A stretch of DNA of 64,000 nt from a virus: IMG/VR virus record IMGVR_UViG_3300008050_000039, positions 1-64,000 of that record. The stretch is one strand, 5' to 3'. The position numbers and the translations under genes were made by a program. A model generated the notes under the pieces. It was not told the DNA's origin and searched no databases. It worked only from the letters and a program-made list of their open reading frames with translations. Position 1 is the first letter of the stretch; the number at the start of each line of letters is the position of its first letter. Positions 57,964-64,000 of this stretch are shown here, one piece after another.

Positions 57964-60900
57964 TATATGGTATTGACCCACAAATCGTTGTCACTATTAT
58001 TGCTACTCTTTTTCTTTTTATCCCGCTACTTTTAAGGTCGGGCGCATCCAGCGTATTCTTTGATGTGGTGGGAACATTTCAAGCCGATAGGCTGTTGGGT
58101 GATTCCGATGCAAAAATGGCAACATTCAATGCTATTATGCTTGATGGTATCGGTAGGATTCAAGAAGGCGCACAAGCACTTAACGACCAATTCAATATGC
58201 TGATTGATAGCGTAATGCCAATGACAGAAGCAATCGCTGACGCACGAATTGAGTTTGAAAAGTTCGTTCAAGAGGGGCAAAACGCAAAAGAATTAGCGGC
58301 CGACATTACCGAAATCGGCGCCCAGTTTGGGTATGCGGCCGACCAATCCCTCGCCGCAGGTGCGCGTATGGCGCAATTATCGTCAATCATTGGCGAAGGA
58401 GCAGTAGTTTCCGCAACAGAAGTCGGTATAAAGTTCGCCCTCATTGGTGGTATGGAAACCGAAGCCGCTATGACTCGGCTTATCAACCTACAACAACAGA
58501 CTAAGTTTATGTATGGTGATGTGGAAAAGGCTACCTTTGATGCAATGTCGGCGGAACAACAGGCTAACCTTGTCCGAGAAAACAGCATGGAGATTCTTAA
58601 CCAATTAAACACCGTTGAGAATAGAAGCGCGGCCACAATGGAGAACATTACATTCGTGATGAATCAGTTTGCGGCACAGGCTGATATGACCGGAGAAAGC
58701 ATTGCTAATATGGCCGCTATGTCGGCTACCTTGATTGAAGCCGGAGAAAATCAAGGTAAAGCAGGGCGAGCCTTGCGTATTATCTATGCTCGGTTGGGTG
58801 CTAACACAAGTGGGGCCGCAGATGCCTTAGAAGGCTACGGTGTGGCCGTAAAAGACGCTCAAGGTAATATGAGGCCACTTAGCGAAGTCTTGCATGATTT
58901 AGACGCTATATGGCCTTCTTTAACAAAGGGAGAGCGACAGGCTTTGGCACAGTCGGTAGCCGGTAAAAATCATTATGTCCGATTCCTTAAAGTGGCTGAA
59001 AATTATAATCGTATGCAAGAATTGGCTGTTGACGCCCTTCACGACCAAGATGCCGCACAGGATGAAGTGAATAAGCGATTAGAAGAAAACATAACTAAAT
59101 TGCGTGAAGCCGAAGCCAACCTCGCTAACTACAAAGCGGAATTGGGCGAAGCATTCCTCCCCGCAATCGCGGCCGCAACACAGAAACAAGCAGACTTTAC
59201 CGAAGCATTGGCTGATATGGCTAATATGGATTTTATAGGAATGGATAAAGCACTTCAATTTATGGTGACGGCCCAACAGTATATGCAAATGTTCGGCCCT
59301 GCTCTTGACCTTTTTATTAACCTTAAGCAAATGACTGTTGCTATACAGACACAACACGCCATCACAAAATCAATGATGGGTGTTGATTTGGTGCGAGCCA
59401 ACGCATACGGTGGTATGCAAAACATGAGTCGCGCTATGACAGGAAATCTTACTCAACAACAATTTTTAGAAAACGCAATAGCCGTTACAGGCGCAGTAAG
59501 AGAAGCACGATACAAAAATATGCAGGTGGCTACTGGTGCAAGGGTAATAGAATTGAAAAAGGTTATAGAGGCGCAACACCAAATTGCCACCTCTCTTGAA
59601 GCACAACTTATTTTTAGTGACTTATTAGTAATAGGGGCAAGAAATGCACAAATTAACGCCAAAAAGGTTGCTGATACATTAAAGGCGCAACACCAAACAA
59701 TGGTTGCGCTTGGGGCGCGAACCCGATTATCATTAGAAGAGGAAATGGGATTGAGAATAAAGAGTCAAGCCGGTATTCATACAGAAATTAGATTATTAAA
59801 TGAAAAATACGCACTTCTCACTCTTGAAGGACAACAAGCATACCAAACCGAATTAGCATTAGAAGGCACTTCGCACGCAACAAAAATGGCTAACATTCGC
59901 GAAGAAATCATGGCAGAAGAAACGCGATACCGCAGAACACAAGTGGATAAAGCACAACAACTACTTTACATTACTAACGAAAGAAACCACGAAAACACAT
60001 TAATAGGATTGAAAGCAGAAGGGATGGCACAAGAACAAGCACACGCAGAAGCAAGGGCGGCGATTTCAGAAACCCATAAGATTTCCGGTTATCACGAAAT
60101 GGCAATGCTTGAGCAAAAATTAAATGCTGAATTAGAATGGATGAACACTTCGGGTATGTTATTATTTAATGAACAAGAAAGATTAATTGCTGTTATTAAA
60201 CATACCGAAGGAGAACAGGCTCATACACAAGCATTAAAAGCGAAAGGAGAAGCAACGAAAGAGTTGAGTATGATTATGTCCGGCAACCTTACCGAAGAAC
60301 AGATGATGATTCAACTTGATGCCACCTTAATTACTCTAAAAACTAAACTTAACGATTTAATTTCCAAAGAAGGATGGGCGGCAATAGAAGCGGCCGGTGG
60401 GCTACACAATATGGCTTTGGGAGAAGATAGGCTCGCCGTAACCTCCGAAAAACTAACACCGAGATTGGCTATGGGTTCGCGGGCAATGAATACCTTTTCT
60501 ATGCGGGCAGGTGTGGCTTCTATGGCATTAGGTATGTTCTCCCATAACTCTAAAGCGGCTAAGGCTTCTATGGCTCTTATGATGCTTAGTATGGCCCCTA
60601 TGATATACCAAGCCGGTAAAGCAACAACAGAATTGGCTGGAACAACGGCGGCATTGTCGGGAAAAGCGGCGGCGGAGGCACAGGCTACCGCCTCCACAGT
60701 AGCACACGCAGGGGCAATGGTCGCAGAAGGGGAAGCGGCAAAAGTCGCTACATTTTGGACAAGTTCTTTTGGTATTGCCCTCAAATCAGTAGGGATTGGT
60801 ATTGCTATTGCCGCAGTCGCCTATCTCGCGGTAACCGTTGCTGAAATGGCGGGTTGGTTTGAGTCGGCCACAGACGCCGCTAATGATTTTGACGCCTCCA

Positions 60901-61820
60901 TACGACAAACTACTGTTACGGCCGAATCGTATGCTTCTTATACCACAACATCATACAAAGATTTAACAGAAAACATTGACGATTTGACCCACCAAATTGA
61001 TTTAATGACTTCTGCACAGGAAAGTGCTACCGATTCAGCGAAGGCACTATACCAAAGCCAAATAAACGACCTAACAACAATCCGTGATTTGGAACAAGAT
61101 ATACTTAATATCAGAAACGCCTCAGCAATGGAGGCGTTAGCACAAAAAGACCCTGCCGCACTTAGAACCCTTTTAGAATTGGGTAGTGCTATGAGGGAGG
61201 TTGAGAATCCAGAAGAATGGGCCGACCCTATCGGCTTTGGGAAAGGACACGATGAAGGGTTGGATAGGATAGCGGCGAGAAGTGCCGCCTTCATAGCAGA
61301 AAATGAAGGGTTGCTTGAAGAATTGGATAGGGCTTATGCCCCGCACTTGCGCGGTTTATTAGTGACGCCGTATGATGAAGGCACTATCCATCTTGGTTCG
61401 GTTAAAGTAAAAGAAGAATACGCTGACCTTTACCAATTTATTATGGATATGGGTATATCAACAGAAGAAGAGTTCACCCAAGCCATAATCGCAATGTTAA
61501 AACAAACAGAAGAAAACGCAGATGATACAGCCGGTGCAATTGATACAGGGGTTATTAACCCAATTGATGATGCAACCAACGCACTATATGAGTTTAACAA
61601 TGCGAGAGAGGAAATGTTCTATGGTATGTCGTCAAGTAACCTTACGGGTGACTTGGTTCGTCAAGTCGTTAGAGAGGGCGTGGAAAATCTAATCAACACA
61701 ACAGAAGTCATAATGACGAATCAATTTATGGGTATGACAACCGAAGAGGCCGCCGATGCAATCATCCAACAGATTGAAGAGAAATCTGGATTGTCGGGTA
61801 TCAACCTATCCATGCAATAG
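57960..61820 (+). CDS. Tape measure protein
   Basis: 1286 residues, the longest gene. N-terminal TM-like segment (VVTIIATLFLFIPLLL), then the TP901-type core (YAADQSLAAGARMAQLSSIIG...AGRALRIIYARLGANTSGAA), long coiled-coil stretches (about 360-850) and hydrophobic segments near 880-990 (SVGIGIAIAAVAYLAVTVAE). At about 1.5 angstrom per residue it would set a tail near 190 nm. Confidence 0.9.
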   Translation: MIYGIDPQIVVTIIATLFLFIPLLLRSGASSVFFDVVGTFQADRLLGDSDAKMATFNAIMLDGIGRIQEGAQALNDQFNMLIDSVMPMTEAIADARIEFEKFVQEGQNAKELAADITEIGAQFGYAADQSLAAGARMAQLSSIIGEGAVVSATEVGIKFALIGGMETEAAMTRLINLQQQTKFMYGDVEKATFDAMSAEQQANLVRENSMEILNQLNTVENRSAATMENITFVMNQFAAQADMTGESIANMAAMSATLIEAGENQGKAGRALRIIYARLGANTSGAADALEGYGVAVKDAQGNMRPLSEVLHDLDAIWPSLTKGERQALAQSVAGKNHYVRFLKVAENYNRMQELAVDALHDQDAAQDEVNKRLEENITKLREAEANLANYKAELGEAFLPAIAAATQKQADFTEALADMANMDFIGMDKALQFMVTAQQYMQMFGPALDLFINLKQMTVAIQTQHAITKSMMGVDLVRANAYGGMQNMSRAMTGNLTQQQFLENAIAVTGAVREARYKNMQVATGARVIELKKVIEAQHQIATSLEAQLIFSDLLVIGARNAQINAKKVADTLKAQHQTMVALGARTRLSLEEEMGLRIKSQAGIHTEIRLLNEKYALLTLEGQQAYQTELALEGTSHATKMANIREEIMAEETRYRRTQVDKAQQLLYITNERNHENTLIGLKAEGMAQEQAHAEARAAISETHKISGYHEMAMLEQKLNAELEWMNTSGMLLFNEQERLIAVIKHTEGEQAHTQALKAKGEATKELSMIMSGNLTEEQMMIQLDATLITLKTKLNDLISKEGWAAIEAAGGLHNMALGEDRLAVTSEKLTPRLAMGSRAMNTFSMRAGVASMALGMFSHNSKAAKASMALMMLSMAPMIYQAGKATTELAGTTAALSGKAAAEAQATASTVAHAGAMVAEGEAAKVATFWTSSFGIALKSVGIGIAIAAVAYLAVTVAEMAGWFESATDAANDFDASIRQTTVTAESYASYTTTSYKDLTENIDDLTHQIDLMTSAQESATDSAKALYQSQINDLTTIRDLEQDILNIRNASAMEALAQKDPAALRTLLELGSAMREVENPEEWADPIGFGKGHDEGLDRIAARSAAFIAENEGLLEELDRAYAPHLRGLLVTPYDEGTIHLGSVKVKEEYADLYQFIMDMGISTEEEFTQAIIAMLKQTEENADDTAGAIDTGVINPIDDATNALYEFNNAREEMFYGMSSSNLTGDLVRQVVREGVENLINTTEVIMTNQFMGMTTEEAADAIIQQIEEKSGLSGINLSMQ

Positions 61821-61856
61821 TGAAGTGAAGAAAGTAAAGTGAAGTAAGGTGAAAAA

Positions 61857-64000
61857 ATGGCACGCTCGGTTACATCAAAGTATGGTTTTTGGCTCGCAGG
61901 TTATTATGACGATTTTAGCGGGGCGCGAGCAATCCCCGATGATAAAAACCAACCATCCTTGACTACAAGTTATGACCGAAAGAAAACACATCACGGCAAC
62001 GCCATGAACGGCGAAGCGACCCTTAATCCCCGCTACCGTTGGGCGTATAATGAGAGGGAAGGGGATGCGGGTTATGGCTCCCTTATTACCGACGCAACAA
62101 ATCTTTTTTTATTAAATAATGGTTCTTATGAATGGTTGACCTTAGATACGACACGACAGAAACCAGAAAAGTGGGAAGGGCGAGCGCAACTACAATACCC
62201 CGATGGCATCGCGAACGCGAACCGTGTCAAGTTTGACAGAACATCGTGGTCGGGGTCGCAGGGCGGCTACCAAAGATTTTGTAATGGTTTTTATACCGCC
62301 GGTTCTTATGTTGTTCCTACGGGGGATGATGATTCAACATTTGGTCGGAGAGATGTTTATAATTTCAACGCTAATAATTATGATGCTAAAAAAGGTGGGT
62401 TACTATCTAATAGTGCCACTAATTCTGTTGCTTATGTCCAATGGGCTAATTTAGTTGGGGCTTGGGCCGGTGAACAAGTAGCGTATAGCCACAATGATAA
62501 TAATAGTGGGGTGACAGAATGCCCCTATGCTGTTTTTACACCGATAAAATCACCGGCTGGAAAACCATTTCTTTGTATAAAATCATTTCATGCCGTGACC
62601 GATTCACACGAAGTTAGTTCAACTAAGCGACCCGCTATTGCATACAATGGCACACTTAACAGTAAAGACACAGGAGATGTTTTTACAATACGATTTGCTA
62701 TCCGTTCATTTGAAGGTAATACTGCCGCCGGCATCAAAGGTATGGTTCCTCCAACAGTCACTATTTTTGCAGGTTTTGATGATAGCCTTAGTGCCACAGA
62801 TGAAACCGGATTTGATGATAATACTAATACTGCGGCTATTGAATGGGAAATTGATTTTCATACTGCTACGGGTTTAGCCGCCGCTTATGACTACTATGAT
62901 ATGCTTTATGATAATACCAATACTAAATTAACTTTTAATAATGACGACCTTTGGATAGACCTTGATTTCGTTATTGATTATGATACAAACAAATATAAAG
63001 TATATCATGATGGAACAGAAGTCACCGCGGCAAATATAACAGCCGGCTCTTATGGTGACGGTTATACTCTCAAGACAAATAATGTGACTTCTTCGGCATT
63101 TACCCCAAGTGATATGTTCGGTTGGCAAATCACGGTTGAACCACAAACAACAACAGGAGGAATAACCCATGCTGGAACAAATATAAGTTTGTTGCTGGAT
63201 AGAGTCGGTTTGGTAAGACCCCTCTCCGACCATCCCGACGGTAGGGTATTACCCCCACTTACTGATATGAAAATGATTTCTCCCGTAAATGGTATTTCCC
63301 AATTACAACTTGATATAGCAGACGACCCCTCCATGAATACTTCAACGGGGGCTGTTGGAACACTTGATAGTTATTATAGCCACCAACTCACTAAGATATT
63401 TAATACTAACAAGGTTGATGATTGGTATTTATTAATGTTCGCATCCGACGAAGGCTACCATACGAAAGAAGCAGGGGCAGGGAGAATTGACCGCCCCGTT
63501 TGGCGTGGCGTCGTTGAGAAGATAGATATTAAACAAAACAAAACAAAAAGACGCACCATAAAATTGAACGCACGCGACCAACTCTCCACTCTTGATAGAC
63601 AGGTTCCTCTTTGGGAATTGGGTCAAGGTAGCATGAACACAGAAGAAAGCGCAACACCTTATTGGGTGCATGATTCTCAAGGATATAATAGTATGATGTA
63701 TCTTGGGGTAGTGGCCCTTAAAACTTTTAAATCAACCGTAGGTTTTGACAAGGATGATGCTTATGTTGAGCGAACAGACCAAAGAACGCAATTGTATTCA
63801 GCACACCCTATACAAATGTATAATAACGAAGATTCAATTTATGGCCCAAACAACATAGAAGAACAATATGAGGGTTATGCTGTCGTGGGTGTGGGTAAAG
63901 AAAGGGCGGGCGGCAACACACAATTATACCTCCGTGGTAATCCAGGCTACACGACAGGTAGTAGCATCACAACCACCAATACAATTTCACACAATGTATC
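61857..64000 (+). CDS. Baseplate/hub protein, N-terminal part (3' partial)
   Basis: At least 714 residues, open to the window end. ATG 61857 follows AAGGTGAAAAA after a GTGAAG repeat stretch. The first half is beta-rich with Asn/Asp/Gly turns and possible lectin-like parts; RPVWRGVVEKIDIKQNKTKR near residue 545 is typical of distal tail/hub proteins. The frame continues exactly into base 1 of the window if the genome is circular, giving a protein of about 1137 residues. Confidence 0.75.
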   Translation, partial: MARSVTSKYGFWLAGYYDDFSGARAIPDDKNQPSLTTSYDRKKTHHGNAMNGEATLNPRYRWAYNEREGDAGYGSLITDATNLFLLNNGSYEWLTLDTTRQKPEKWEGRAQLQYPDGIANANRVKFDRTSWSGSQGGYQRFCNGFYTAGSYVVPTGDDDSTFGRRDVYNFNANNYDAKKGGLLSNSATNSVAYVQWANLVGAWAGEQVAYSHNDNNSGVTECPYAVFTPIKSPAGKPFLCIKSFHAVTDSHEVSSTKRPAIAYNGTLNSKDTGDVFTIRFAIRSFEGNTAAGIKGMVPPTVTIFAGFDDSLSATDETGFDDNTNTAAIEWEIDFHTATGLAAAYDYYDMLYDNTNTKLTFNNDDLWIDLDFVIDYDTNKYKVYHDGTEVTAANITAGSYGDGYTLKTNNVTSSAFTPSDMFGWQITVEPQTTTGGITHAGTNISLLLDRVGLVRPLSDHPDGRVLPPLTDMKMISPVNGISQLQLDIADDPSMNTSTGAVGTLDSYYSHQLTKIFNTNKVDDWYLLMFASDEGYHTKEAGAGRIDRPVWRGVVEKIDIKQNKTKRRTIKLNARDQLSTLDRQVPLWELGQGSMNTEESATPYWVHDSQGYNSMMYLGVVALKTFKSTVGFDKDDAYVERTDQRTQLYSAHPIQMYNNEDSIYGPNNIEEQYEGYAVVGVGKERAGGNTQLYLRGNPGYTTGSSITTTNTISHNV

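Noticed and set aside
60311-60784. 157-residue minus-strand ORF inside the tape measure gene
   Set aside because: Shadow of a well-supported Ala-rich coding region on the plus strand.

Overview
The window looks like most or all of the genome of a tailed double-stranded DNA virus of an uncultured archaeon. The replication genes are archaeal/eukaryotic in type: family B DNA polymerase, PCNA-like clamp, RFC-like clamp loader, archaeo-eukaryotic primase with a PriL-type Fe-S tail, RadA-like ATPase, AAA+ (MCM-like) helicase, ERCC4-type nuclease and a Cas4-like nuclease. They sit together with an HK97-type head and a siphovirus-type tail module. This combination matches the published description of magroviruses, which are assigned to Marine Group II Euryarchaeota (Poseidoniales). 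That assignment is an inference from gene content; no database search was made. I saw no rRNA, tRNA, integrase, insertion sequence or CRISPR array.

Layout. From 1 to 1270 (+) lies the 3' end of a large tail/baseplate gene. From 1267 to about 15.2 kb (-) is the replication block. From about 15.2 to 36 kb (-) are roughly fifty small, tightly overlapping genes, many of them zinc-ribbon or winged-helix proteins, plus the AAA+ helicase, an ArdC-like antirestriction protein, a C5 methyltransferase-like protein and a papain-like protein. From 36.0 to 37.7 kb is an almost gene-free AT-rich region packed with dyad repeats. From 37.8 to 41.2 kb (+) is a short cluster of DNA-binding-type proteins, ended by a strong hairpin. 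From 41.5 to 44.6 kb (-) are the large terminase and a metallophosphoesterase. From 44.8 to 64.0 kb (+) is the virion module: portal, protease/scaffold, decoration protein, major capsid, connectors, a C1q-like spike, tail terminator, tail tube, tail assembly chaperones with a likely -1 frameshift, tape measure and baseplate/hub. The last gene runs off the end of the window in exactly the frame in which the first base of the window would continue it, so the two partial genes may be one gene of a circular or circularly permuted genome.

The most notable feature is a regulatory DNA system. Eight copies of a 20-bp box (CTTGCTTCCGTTAACTGCGT) each lie about 8-10 bp upstream of a TATA-like sequence and head eight minus-strand gene clusters. 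Five of the first genes share related N-terminal leaders. In the 36-39 kb region there are six dyads of exactly 41 bp (ACGGCC-N29-GGCCGT, with GACTG ending one base from the centre in five of them) and seven TGTTA/TAACA dyads (six of exactly 28 bp). Three divergent ~200-bp elements at 21.2, 36.8 and 44.6 kb use other arms around related (A)CTGCG/GACTG cores. Origins, operators or sites for a virus-encoded DNA-binding protein are the leading explanations.
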